From: Arachis hypogaea | Taxonomy: Eukaryota > Streptophyta > Magnoliopsida > Fabales > Fabaceae | Assembly: GCF_003086295.3 (NCBI RefSeq) | Contig: NC_092054.1 | Coordinates: 40,245,294 to 40,309,293, forward strand | Direction of reading: 5' to 3' | DNA: 64,000 bases | Shown here: positions 45,953 to 55,147 of the stretch, in pieces | Layout: each line of letters opens with the position of its first letter | Position numbering within the stretch: position 1 is the first letter of the stretch | The notes under the pieces: generated by a model | The model's database searches: none | What the model saw: only the letters and a program-made list of their open reading frames with translations | Told to the model about the DNA's origin: nothing | Position numbers and translations under genes: made by a program

Positions 45953-47173
45953 GTGATAGCGGAAAGATCCCCTGAAGAGGGTCATGTGGAGACAGATTCC
46001 GAACAAGAGAATTTGAACACTGGAAACAATGAGGCAGATCAGACCCTCCACCAGGAAGCCAATGATCAACATAGGGAAGGCACCTCCGGAATCAAAAATC
46101 CGAAGGTGAACTCCTCGGAGGGGCGCGAATCAGAAAAAGAAGAACCCTCCCACGCTAGTGAGCTTATGGGATTAATCCATAGCCGCCTCGAGCAGCTAGA
46201 ACAGGAGCGGGAACGACAAAGGGAAGCTGAAAAGAACCTAAAAGAGGAGATGGAGCGACGAAAAGAGTTAGAAAGAAAACTCTTAAAGTTAGAATCCTCC
46301 CTCAAAGGACGGAATTCCCACGACGATAGAGAACATTCTCCCTTAGGAGAGAAAGATCCGTTTAGCGAGGACATAATGAGAGCAAAAGTTCCGAAGAACT
46401 TTAGAAGCCCCGATATGGACCTCTACGATGGAACTACCGATCCCAAACATCATCTGAGCAACTTTAAAAGTCGGATGTATCTGACCGACGCTTCTGACGC
46501 TACGCGATGTAAAGCTTTCCCGACAACCTTGTCAAAAGCAGCGATGAAGTGGTTCGACAGCCTCCCTCCGAGGTCAATTACCAGTTTTGAAGACCTCTCA
46601 AGAAAATTCTTGATGAGGTTCTCCATCCAGAAGGATAAAGTAAAGCATGCACCAAGTCTCCTGGGAATAAAACAGGAGGTCAGGGAGTCCTTACGGGCCT
46701 ATATGGAAAGATTCAACAAAGCATGTTTGGAGATTCAAGACCTGCCCACCGAAGCAGTCATCATGGGGCTAGTCAATGGTCTTAGAGAAGGTCCCTTCTC
46801 ACAGTCCATATCAAAAAGACACCCCGCCTCTTTAAATGATGTACAGGAAAGAGCTGAAAAGTACATCAATATGGAAGAAAACGCTAAGCTAAGAGACCCG
46901 AGTTTGCGACTCGGGCACCCTCCCTCAACAAAAGAGAGGGAGAGGGAAGCGAAGAAGAAGGAAGAGCTCGGCCTCGACAGGCCAAGGAAATATCACTCTT
47001 ATACTCCATTGAAAGTTCCCGTAGTGGACGTATACAGAGAAATTTGCAATACTGAAAGGCTGCCTCCCCCAGACCCATTAAAAATAAAAAAGGGGGGAGC
47101 CGCGGTGATTACTGTGAGTACCACAAGATATATGGGCACTCTACAAACGACTGTTACGACCTTAAAAATGTGA
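45953..47173 (+). CDS. Gag of Tat element
   Basis: 406 codons. An acidic start, then a long charged coiled coil (E-Q-E-R-E-R-Q-R-E-A-E, residues 70-120), then the retrotransposon gag domain (M-D-L-Y-D-G-T-T-D-P, W-F-D-S-L-P-P-R-S, E-S-L-R-A-Y-M-E-R-F). The usual zinc knuckle is missing from this frame: after A-AAA-AAG-GGG-GGA (47086-47098) the expected C-E-Y-H-K-I-Y-G-H continues in the -1 frame, which is the pol frame. So either a 1-nt insertion in the homopolymer or a -1 frameshift site. Confidence 0.88.
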   Translation: MIAERSPEEGHVETDSEQENLNTGNNEADQTLHQEANDQHREGTSGIKNPKVNSSEGRESEKEEPSHASELMGLIHSRLEQLEQERERQREAEKNLKEEMERRKELERKLLKLESSLKGRNSHDDREHSPLGEKDPFSEDIMRAKVPKNFRSPDMDLYDGTTDPKHHLSNFKSRMYLTDASDATRCKAFPTTLSKAAMKWFDSLPPRSITSFEDLSRKFLMRFSIQKDKVKHAPSLLGIKQEVRESLRAYMERFNKACLEIQDLPTEAVIMGLVNGLREGPFSQSISKRHPASLNDVQERAEKYINMEENAKLRDPSLRLGHPPSTKEREREAKKKEELGLDRPRKYHSYTPLKVPVVDVYREICNTERLPPPDPLKIKKGGAAVITVSTTRYMGTLQTTVTTLKM

Positions 47174-49938
47174 TAGAAAAGCTGGCCAGAGAAGGTCGGC
47201 TTGACAGATATCTCATAGAAAGGTCGGACAGTCATGGAAAAAGAAAGCGAGACGATATGGACAAAAGAGACCCACCACCACAAACTCCGGAGAGACATAT
47301 CCATATGATCTCAGGAGGGTTTACGGGAGGGGGACTCACGAAATCCTCTCGTAAGAGACATCTCAAGAGAGTTTACCAGGTTGAAGAGGGGTCCTCCGAC
47401 CTCCCAACCTTTTCATTCACAAAGGAAGATGGGCGAGGAATAATCCCTGGGCACGACGACCCAGTGGTAATCACCATGATCCTGGCAAATGCCCATCTAC
47501 ACAGAACACTAGTAGACCAAGGAAGCTCGGCGGACATCCTCTTTAAGCCCGCTTTCGACAAACTAGGTTTAGACAAGAAAGAGTTAAGAGCCTACCCCGA
47601 CACCTTGTACGGATTAGGTGACACGCCAATAAAGCCGCTAGGATTTTTGCCCCTCCACACCACCTTTGGAAAAGGGGAAAAATCAAAGACTTTGAGTATA
47701 GACTTCATAGTCATCGACGTGGGATCGGCCTATAATGCTTTAATCGGCAGAGCTACCCTTAATCGACTCGAAGCAGTGGTATCGACACCCCACCTCTGCA
47801 TGAAGTTCCCGACCTCATCGGGGATAGCAACGGTGAGGGGAGATCAGAAGCTGGCAAGGAAGTGCTACAATGAAAGCCTAAACCTGAGAGGAAAAGGCAA
47901 AGAAGTTCACACAATAGAACTCGGGGGAGCAAGGGTTAAAGAAGAACTGCGACCACAGCCCGGGGGAAAAACTGAGGAGATTCAGGTCGGCGAAGAGGAA
48001 GGAAAAAACACTCATATAGGAGCCAACCTAGGGGAAACCCTAAGACAAGGGTTGACTAAACTCCTAAGAGATAACTCAGATCTCTTCGCCTGGAAGGCCT
48101 CCGACATGCCTGGGATAGATCCCAAGCTCATGTCTCACAAGCTCTCGATCTACTCAGGGTCCCGACCTGTGCAACAAAGAAGACGCAAGCTCGGCCCCGA
48201 GCGAGCCCTAATAGTAGAAGAGCAAGTGCAGGCGCTCCTAGAAGCCAGTTTCATCAGAGAAGTCAAATATCCAACATGGCTAGCCAATATAGTGCTAGTC
48301 AAAAAACAAAATGGTAAATGGAGAATGTGCGTCGATTACACCGACTTAAATAAGGCATGTCCCAAAGACCCTTATCCGCTACCAAGTATTGACGCCCTAG
48401 TAGACTCTAGCTCGGGGTATCAATACCTGTCATTCATGGACGCCTACTCAGGATATAACCAGATCCCGATGTATGAGCCAGACCAGGAAAAAACATCATT
48501 CATCACGCCCAGAGCCAACTATTGCTACGTGGTCATGCCATTTGGGTTGAAAAATGCAGGGGCCACATATCAGAGGCTGATGAATAAGGTGTTTGCCCCC
48601 CACTTAGGGAGCTTAATGGAAGCATATGTCGACGACATGTTGGTAAAAACCAAGGAGGAAGTCGACCTCCTATCCGACCTCTCACGAGTCTTTGACACCA
48701 TAAGGTTGCACGGGATGAGACTAAATCCTGCAAAGTGCACCTTCGCAGTGGAGGCAGGAAAATTTCTAGGATTCATGCTAACACAAAGAGGGATCGAAGC
48801 CAATCCCGACAAGTGTAGAGCTATCCTAGAGATGAAAAGCCCGACTTGTCTGAGGGAGGTCCAACAGCTGAACGGCCGACTAGCAGCTCTCTCCAGATTT
48901 TTGGCAGGATCAGCATTAAGATCCCTTCCACTGTTCTCCCTACTGAAAAAGGGGCACCAGTTTGAGTGGACTCCCGAATGCGAGGAGGCGTTCCAGGAGT
49001 TCAAAAAATTCTTAAGCCAACCTCCTATCTTGACCCGACCTATAGCCGGAAAAGACCTCGTCCTATACCTATCCGTGGCAGACAAGGCCGTCTCAGCAGC
49101 CTTGATAAGAGAAGACGAGGTCAGTCAACACCCTATCTACTTCATCAGTAAAGTCCTACAGGGCCCTGAGCTAAGGTATCACAAATTAGAAAAGTTTGCC
49201 TACTCCTTAGTAATAGCCTCTCGAAGGCTACGGCCTTACTTTCAAGCCCACACAATAAGAGTCCGCACAAACCAACCCATGAAGCAAATCCTCCAAAAGA
49301 CGGATGTTGCAGGAAGAATGGTCCAATGGGCAATAGAACTCTCCGAGTTCGACTTGAAGTACGAGACTCGAACGGCGATTAAAGCCCAGTGCCTCGCCGA
49401 CTTCATTGCAGAATATGCAGGGGACCAAGAGGACAAACCGACTACCTGGGAACTCTATGTGGATGGATCCTCCAATAAAACAGGAAGCGGCGCAGGCATA
49501 ATATTGGTAGATGAAAGGGGAACCCAGATAGAGGTTTCCCTCAAGTTTGAATTCCCAGCTTCAAATAATCAGGCAGAATACGAAGCCTTGATCGCAGGAT
49601 TGAAGCTGGCTGAAGAGGTCGGTGCTATGAAGGTGATGGTATACAGCGACTCCCAAGTGGTGACCTCCCAAATAAGTGGGGAATATCAGGCAAAGGACCC
49701 AAATATGAAAAGGTACCTGGAAAAAGCTTCGGAGCTCCTGGGGCGCTTTGCAGAAACCGAGGTGAAACACATAACTCGGGATCTAAACAGCAGAGCAGAC
49801 GCCCTATCCAAGCTAGCAAGTACCAAGCCGGGAGGAAATAACAGAAGCCTGATTCAAGAGACTCTCCAGGAACCCTCAGTGGTAAAAACGGAAGACACAC
49901 TAGAAGTCTTTGAAGTGGTCGGATTAAACCTCGGATAG
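47170..49938 (+). CDS. Pol of Tat element: protease, reverse transcriptase, two RNase H domains
   Basis: 922 codons, open from before the zinc knuckle (about 47092) to TAG 49936-49938. Protease L-V-D-Q-G-S-S-A-D-I-L-F near residue 115; a linker; RT with W-R-M-C-V-D-Y-T-D-L-N-K, V-M-P-F-G-L-K-N-A-G-A-T-Y, catalytic A-Y-V-D-D-M-L-V near residue 485; the classical gypsy RNase H; then a second RNase H (L-Y-V-D-G-S-S-N, N-N-Q-A-E-Y-E-A-L, Y-S-D-S-Q-V-V, S-R-A-D-A-L-S-K) of the kind known in the Tat lineage. The GTG at 47170 is not a real start; pol is reached from gag. Confidence 0.93.
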   Translation: MIEKLAREGRLDRYLIERSDSHGKRKRDDMDKRDPPPQTPERHIHMISGGFTGGGLTKSSRKRHLKRVYQVEEGSSDLPTFSFTKEDGRGIIPGHDDPVVITMILANAHLHRTLVDQGSSADILFKPAFDKLGLDKKELRAYPDTLYGLGDTPIKPLGFLPLHTTFGKGEKSKTLSIDFIVIDVGSAYNALIGRATLNRLEAVVSTPHLCMKFPTSSGIATVRGDQKLARKCYNESLNLRGKGKEVHTIELGGARVKEELRPQPGGKTEEIQVGEEEGKNTHIGANLGETLRQGLTKLLRDNSDLFAWKASDMPGIDPKLMSHKLSIYSGSRPVQQRRRKLGPERALIVEEQVQALLEASFIREVKYPTWLANIVLVKKQNGKWRMCVDYTDLNKACPKDPYPLPSIDALVDSSSGYQYLSFMDAYSGYNQIPMYEPDQEKTSFITPRANYCYVVMPFGLKNAGATYQRLMNKVFAPHLGSLMEAYVDDMLVKTKEEVDLLSDLSRVFDTIRLHGMRLNPAKCTFAVEAGKFLGFMLTQRGIEANPDKCRAILEMKSPTCLREVQQLNGRLAALSRFLAGSALRSLPLFSLLKKGHQFEWTPECEEAFQEFKKFLSQPPILTRPIAGKDLVLYLSVADKAVSAALIREDEVSQHPIYFISKVLQGPELRYHKLEKFAYSLVIASRRLRPYFQAHTIRVRTNQPMKQILQKTDVAGRMVQWAIELSEFDLKYETRTAIKAQCLADFIAEYAGDQEDKPTTWELYVDGSSNKTGSGAGIILVDERGTQIEVSLKFEFPASNNQAEYEALIAGLKLAEEVGAMKVMVYSDSQVVTSQISGEYQAKDPNMKRYLEKASELLGRFAETEVKHITRDLNSRADALSKLASTKPGGNNRSLIQETLQEPSVVKTEDTLEVFEVVGLNLG

Positions 49939-51170
49939 ATGAACCCCTTAGTCGAATACCTAAAATTCGACATCCTCCCTAAGGAGGAAAAAGAAGCCCA
50001 GAAAATCCGAAGGGAAGCACAACACTATACCTTGGTGAAAAATGTTCTCTATAGAAGGAGGATATCAACACCATTGTTAAAGTGTGTACCGACCTCAAGA
50101 ACCACCGAGGTGTTGGAGGAGGTACATAGCAGAATCTGCGGGAACCATCTCGGAGCCCGGTCGTTGGCCAGGAAAGTAATCCGAGCTGGATTCTACTGGC
50201 CAACCTTACAGAAAGATGCCACAGAATTTGTGAAAAAGTGCCAGCCATGTCAGATGCATGCAAATTTCCACGTGGCTCCCCCAGAAGAGCTCATTAGTAT
50301 CACTTCTCCATGGCCCTTTGCAAAATGGGGAATAGACTTGTTAGGTCATTTTCCCCAAGCGTCAGGACAAGTTAAATACCTAATAGTGGGAATAGATTAT
50401 TTCACAAAGTGGATAGAAGCAGAACCACTGGCCACCATCACTGCACAAAGAAGTCGGAGGTTCCTCTATAAAAATATAATCACAAGGTATGGGATATCTT
50501 ATTCCATTACCACAGATAACGGAACCCAGTTCACCGACTCACCTTTAGAAGCCTAGTAGCCAGTATGAACATCAAACACCAGTTCACCTCAGTGGAACAC
50601 CCACAAGCCAATGGGCAAGCCGAGGCAGCCAACAAAGTCATACTGGCAGGGCTGAAGAAAAGGTTACAAGATGCGAAATGAGCTTGGGCTGAAGAGCTCC
50701 AACAAGTACTATGGGCTTACAGAACAACCCCCCAATCCGCCACTGGAGAAACACCCTTCCGACTAGTCTATGGCGTAGAAGCCATGATCCCAATAGAAGT
50801 CAACGAGCAAAGCCCAAGAGTAATTTTCCATGACGAGATCAAGAATATACAGGGGCACAAAGAAGAGCTCGACTTGCTCCCTGAAGTCCGAGAAGAAGCT
50901 CAGATAAGAGGAGCAGCGTTGAAACAAAGGATGACTACAAGGTACAACAAAAAAGTCATTCGAAGGAGTTTCACCCCTGACGACTTAGTCTTAATCAGAA
51001 ACGACATTGGAGTCAACAAATCAGGGGAGGGAAAACTCGCCGCTAATTGGAAAGGACCATACAAGGTCAAGGAAGTCTTAGGAAAGGGCTATTATAAGGT
51101 GACCGACTTAGGCGGCGCTGAGTTACCAAGGTCATGGCATGCTTGTAATATGAAAAGGTACTACAGTTAA
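49939..51170 (+). pseudogene. Integrase of Tat element, three lesions
   Basis: Same frame as pol after the TAG at 49936. Zinc finger H-x-H...C-Q-P-C (50140-50260), core Asp in W-G-I-D-L-L-G, second Asp in T-T-D-N-G-T-Q-F. A shift near 50540 moves the catalytic Glu region (A-N-G-Q-A-E-A-A-N) to another frame; TGA near 50680 interrupts K-x-A-W-A-E-E-L. The C-terminal part 50784-51170 is open and ends W-H-A-C-N-M-K-R-Y-Y-S. Confidence 0.9.
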
Positions 51171-51173
51171 AAG

Positions 51174-51973
51174 CGAACTCTACTCCCTGATGTACTCTTT
51201 TCCCAGCTTCATGATTTTTTCCCAGAATCAAAGGGTTTTTTCTGGAGAAGGGTTTTTAACGAGGCATCATAGTAGGGGCTAAGGGAAATAAATTATCAAA
51301 AGCCCTTAGTAGCAATAAGGTACCTCCTCAACTAATAAAGATCTCTTTTATTTTAAAAATATCTCTTTTAAGTTCCCTTTTTTTCTCCTTCTACGAAACG
51401 CGCCGATTTAAGCTCGACAAAACGTGAAAATCCCATGAACCGACCTAGATGGTCATCAGGATAAAACGACGAGGTACAAATCGGCGTAAAGAGGCTATAG
51501 AGGTCGATCATGATAAACTCGGGAGTGGTCCGACTCATAAGTCAGAATGCGAAACCGAGTAAAATTAAAATGAATCGCAAAAGTAGCCTAAGTCACGAAA
51601 AGCTCAATAAAACGAGATTGAGTACTAGGAATAACAAAAGAGATAGGAAAAACTAAGAGAAATTGTAAGGCTGCCTTGAAGATCAAGGAGATCCAGAAAA
51701 GCAGGCAAGCCCAAAAGAAAAGGTTTTTCTAGAAAAGATCAAAGAGTCAAAAGAACCACGAACAGAAAAAGCATGCGCGCATAAGGTAACTCAAAACCCT
51801 TATCCAAAAAAGGGCATTTATTTAACGCTAAAATTAAACCCTTATTAAAAAAGGGCATCATAAATTGTTTTGTTTACGGCCTTAAAAGGCCAGAAAATTG
51901 TTCAAAACACCAAACAAATAAATATAAAGAGTTTAAAAAGAGGGGCCCACAGGCCGGGCCCCAATAGCCAAAA
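51174..51973 (+). other. Non-coding 3' internal region of Tat element
   Basis: No credible plus-strand ORF; it lies downstream of the 3' end of the antisense gene. The plus ORF at 51870-52298 is a shadow of the antisense ORF. Confidence 0.6.
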
Positions 51974-53812
51974 TCACTTTTTAAGAGGATCACCACCAGC
52001 CGAGTCAGGGGGAACGCCAGGAGTCGGAGTCAAAGAGGAAGTCGGAAGAATGGTAGAAGAACTCGGAGCATCCTTAGAGCGAGGAGGGGACTCTACGATC
52101 CTCTGCCCCCGAGTCTTTAAATCAGACTCAGACTCCACTATGGGGACAGGAGGATCCACGATGGCACCATCAATAACAATCTTATCAGGGTCCAAAGGAG
52201 AAAGGTCCAAGTCAGGAGCAATAACTCCGACCTGTTCCTTGAAAATCCTCCAAGCCTCATCAGCGCCATCCGCAATAGAGTCCTCCAACTCGGTGTAGGC
52301 CTTCCGAGCATTCAGCAAGTCGTTCTTTACAGACACAAGATCAGCAAATAAACTGTTGTAGCTGGCTTGCGCTGCTTTCCTCAAATCCATCTCCATGTTA
52401 CATTGAGCTTGCAACTTCTTCCCCTTCTCCCGAAGGCTGTCTCTCTCCTCCTTCAGCTTAGTAACTTCCCCCTCCAACTCCCTCTCATGCTCCTGATATA
52501 TGCGAAGCCTACCCTCCAGCTCCTCGACCCTCGAGGTCGTCCCTAAAGAGCTGATGGGAGTCTTCTCAAATATATCCAAGAGTTTGCCACAAACCCCCGC
52601 CGTCTTGAGACTCTCCTCAACCACAGTAGTGAGGTAGTGCCGAACAGAAACATCATCCATACTCATACGAGCATGAGGATAGATGTTCTTTCGGACGAAC
52701 GCAAGAGCGTCCGCCTCACCAGAAGCGCCAGACTCTAAGGTCTTGCGCTTCTTTGGCTCTGGTTCGGGAGTAGGTCGGACGGGAGGGGGTGGCAGAGAGG
52801 GAGCAGAGGAAGAAATTACAATAGGTTGAGAGGGAGTCCCAACGTTCCGAGGAGGAAGAGGAGGAGAGACAACCGTCCTAACACCTCTAGACCTGGCTCG
52901 AGACTTTGCCTTGGCTTCCTGAACCCTCTGGTAAGACTCTTGATCGTTTTTCTTTGCCATCTCTGCAAAAACAAATTGGTAGCTAAAATCAGACAAAGTC
53001 GGTAAAAGAAATTGCAAGTCGGAAATAAGCAAGAAACGCAAAAAGCTACCTAATTGCGACTGGACAAAGGCCGGCGACCCCTGGAGAAATTTTTTAGTAT
53101 CCAAATATGGGGCCCTCCCCCACACTTCTCGGAGGAACCCCACAATGGCTGCCTCTACCTCATTTAGGTCATCTAGACCATACTTCTCGCAGGGGGAGGC
53201 CTCCAGCCAATATAAAGGAAATCGGGGAGAAGAATGCTCATCCAGGAAAAAGGGGTGGTGACCCTCTACAGCTTGCACTTTGAAAAAGTAGTTCTTGAAG
53301 TCATGAAAGGACTCGTCAAAAAGGGTAAAAAGCCTCCGACCTTGTATGGCTCGGAGAGACACCCACTGTTGCTTATTATTTAGCCCACTGAAGGGCTTGG
53401 TCATATGGAAAAGGTAAAAGAAAATCCTCAGAGAAGTCGGAAACTCTAAAGCCTGGCTGATAAATTGATAAATTTTCAGAAAACCCCAAGAGTTGGGGTG
53501 AAGCTGGGTGGGAGCCACTCGGCAATGACGCAATACAGACATCTCAAACTCTGAAAAAGGGAGGAAAACGCCCAAACGAGTGACCATACTCTCATACATA
53601 AAAAAGAAATGAGGGGCCGTCTCGTCAGTCCTCCCGAAACAAACCCGGTCTTCTGGACCCGGGACTATCAACTCATACTTCGGCTCATCTTCTTCAGAAG
53701 TACAAATTCTATAGTGAGTACGTAGGTGGGTGATAAATTCAGTATCAACTGAGGGCTCCTCCCCTAAGACCGTAACATCGACCCACTGGGAGAGAGCATC
53801 TACGGAAGCCAT
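51974..53812 (-). CDS. Antisense ORF of the Tat element (putative gypsy-type transposon protein), one intron
   Basis: An open minus-strand frame of 612 codons from M-A-S-V-D-A-L-S-Q-W; an ATG 19 codons upstream is also in frame. N-terminal 300 residues: T-H-Y-R-I-C, V-P-G-P-E-D-R-V-C, F-F-F-M-Y-E, G-V-F-L-P-F-S-x-F, P-N-S-W-G-F-L-K-I-Y-Q, which resembles the plant putative gypsy-type transposon domain (PF04195-like). Then a Pro/Ser-rich linker and a coiled coil (residues 440-530). An 87-nt intron is likely at 53049-52963 (G|GTAGCT...TTTTTGCAG|AG); it is in frame, so both forms keep reading. The linker has nuclear-signal-like P-K-K-R-K. Function unknown; other Tat elements also carry antisense ORFs here. 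Confidence 0.8.
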   Translation of the reverse strand: MASVDALSQWVDVTVLGEEPSVDTEFITHLRTHYRICTSEEDEPKYELIVPGPEDRVCFGRTDETAPHFFFMYESMVTRLGVFLPFSEFEMSVLRHCRVAPTQLHPNSWGFLKIYQFISQALEFPTSLRIFFYLFHMTKPFSGLNNKQQWVSLRAIQGRRLFTLFDESFHDFKNYFFKVQAVEGHHPFFLDEHSSPRFPLYWLEASPCEKYGLDDLNEVEAAIVGFLREVWGRAPYLDTKKFLQGSPAFVQSQLGSFLRFLLISDLQFLLPTLSDFSYQFVFAEMAKKNDQESYQRVQEAKAKSRARSRGVRTVVSPPLPPRNVGTPSQPIVISSSAPSLPPPPVRPTPEPEPKKRKTLESGASGEADALAFVRKNIYPHARMSMDDVSVRHYLTTVVEESLKTAGVCGKLLDIFEKTPISSLGTTSRVEELEGRLRIYQEHERELEGEVTKLKEERDSLREKGKKLQAQCNMEMDLRKAAQASYNSLFADLVSVKNDLLNARKAYTELEDSIADGADEAWRIFKEQVGVIAPDLDLSPLDPDKIVIDGAIVDPPVPIVESESDLKTRGQRIVESPPRSKDAPSSSTILPTSSLTPTPGVPPDSAGGDPLKK

Positions 53813-54094
53813 TTCTTTTCTTAAAAAAGGGGTGACAAGAAACCTACAAAAGAAAAGGAAAATCAACACACGGTCTCTAAGGGAAGGGGTACGGTACTAA
53901 AGCCTACAAACCAAATCTACCTACAAGATAAAAACACGCAAATAGAACGAATGTTACAGAAGGGGAAAAAGCTAACCTTTAAGTCTGAAATCAAGGCTGG
54001 AGGTAGTAAAAGCCTTCGAAACGCAAGAACGCAGCACGAACAAATGCAAGGGAAATTTGAAAGATTGCAGAAACGAAACAACGAAAGAGAGGGA

Positions 54095-54108
54095 AAGTAT
54101 TTATAAAG
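54095..54108 (-). promoter_or_regulatory. Candidate TATA box of the antisense ORF
   Basis: On the minus strand TCTTTATAAATACTTTCC lies about 285 bp before the ATG at 53812, inside the element and outside the LTR, followed by an A/G-poor leader. Confidence 0.5.
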
Positions 54109-54358
54109 ACGTTAGGGGCATAATGGTAAAACCGGGGCAACTCTCAATAACAGTGCACCGTTACCAAGGCCATTAAAATCCCTACGCATACCCAACGGAC
54201 ACGACGCTTGATTAGACATAACCGTCAGAACCGAAAGGTCAAAGAAAAATCACGTCGGTTCTTAATCATCACGTCGGTCCTCTCGCAAATCGGCCAAGAC
54301 CCCGAGTTGAATACTCGAACCCAACTCTCAAAAAAGAATTGGGCTCGAGTAGGGGCAC

Positions 54359-54891
54359 TGTTCATACCCTGGCCCAATAAATAGGGCCCAGGGTCCAAGC
54401 AAAGGCGCCCAACCCAGAAGGTTGGCCCTCCATCCAGCATCAGCCTTCATCCCAGAAGTTGGTACTAAACACGACTTGCTCCGAAGAAGTCGGACACAAG
54501 GGTTAGCTGGCAGATAACACTCATTCGAATGAGTAACTGCCCCTAGAAGCTCTCTAACCACTTCATAGAGCCATATCTTAACCTCCCTAAGATATGGGGA
54601 CGGTTATCCACCTAAAAAGGTGGCACTACTTCAGCGGTGGTTATTGGATCACCACTATAAATACACTGACACCCTTCAGGTATCTCTAAGTTCCAATACT
54701 CTCTAACCTGCTCACACTCTTGCTAACTTAGGCATCAAAGTGTCTTTGCAGGTACCACCCCCCATTCTTTCACACGTACAAGTCGGACGGAGGAACACCA
54801 AGTAACAGATCCACTCGAAAGCCACCTCCTTCATACGTTTGGGCCAACCAACGCCATCCGGCCCATTAATCTCCGGTTACCCACCGTAACA
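54359..54891 (+). repeat. 3' LTR of Tat element
   Basis: 533 bp, aligned without gaps to 45385-45917 with 5 differences (one T/C and one C/T in the first 110 bp, GG/AA in GCATCRRAGTG, G/A in ACACCRAGT). Confidence 0.95.
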
Positions 54892-54896
54892 GTTTT

Positions 54897-55147
54897 ATTG
54901 AAGGACTTCAAAAACCTGAAAAAACTTATTTTTCACACGAAACTTCTAAAAAATGCTACCATGGAAATAATTCCCCATATCTTTATCATACTTTTAACCC
55001 ACAATAAAATTCTATAGTAGATATGCTTGAAGAAATATTAATATCCATAAAATTTCAAAGAAATAAGGAAAAAGGGAATCCCAAAGAAGAAAAATTCCAA
55101 AATATAATCAACATAACAGACTTAAAAGTAAAACCACCATTGAAATT
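54897..55147 (+). pseudogene. Right part of the pararetroviral ORF split by the Tat element
   Basis: The frame continues with a basic, Gly/His/Asn-containing segment and a stop near 55017, then more open sequence up to the coat protein start. Similar segments precede coat protein in caulimovirids. Kept separate here; the break at GTTTT is exact. Confidence 0.5.

Larger units (their letters stand above)
45385..54891 (+). mobile_element. Tat-lineage Ty3/gypsy retrotransposon, complete with LTRs and GTTTT target duplication
   Basis: LTRs 45385-45917 and 54359-54891 (533 bp each, TG...CA). GTTTT at 45380-45384 and 54892-54896. Primer site for tRNA-Asp at 45919. gag 45953-47173, pol 47170-49938 with two RNase H domains (known Tat trait), integrase 49939-51170 (broken), antisense ORF 53812-51974, purine tract GAGTAGGGGC before the 3' LTR. 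The two LTRs differ at 5 sites, all transitions, so insertion is recent, but pol is already interrupted. Confidence 0.95.

Noticed and set aside
46066..50263. Minus-strand ORFs within Tat gag-pol
   Set aside because: Shadows of gag-pol coding; no independent domains.
51870..52298. Plus-strand ORF of 142 codons near the Tat 3' end
   Set aside because: Reverse-frame shadow of the well supported antisense ORF.
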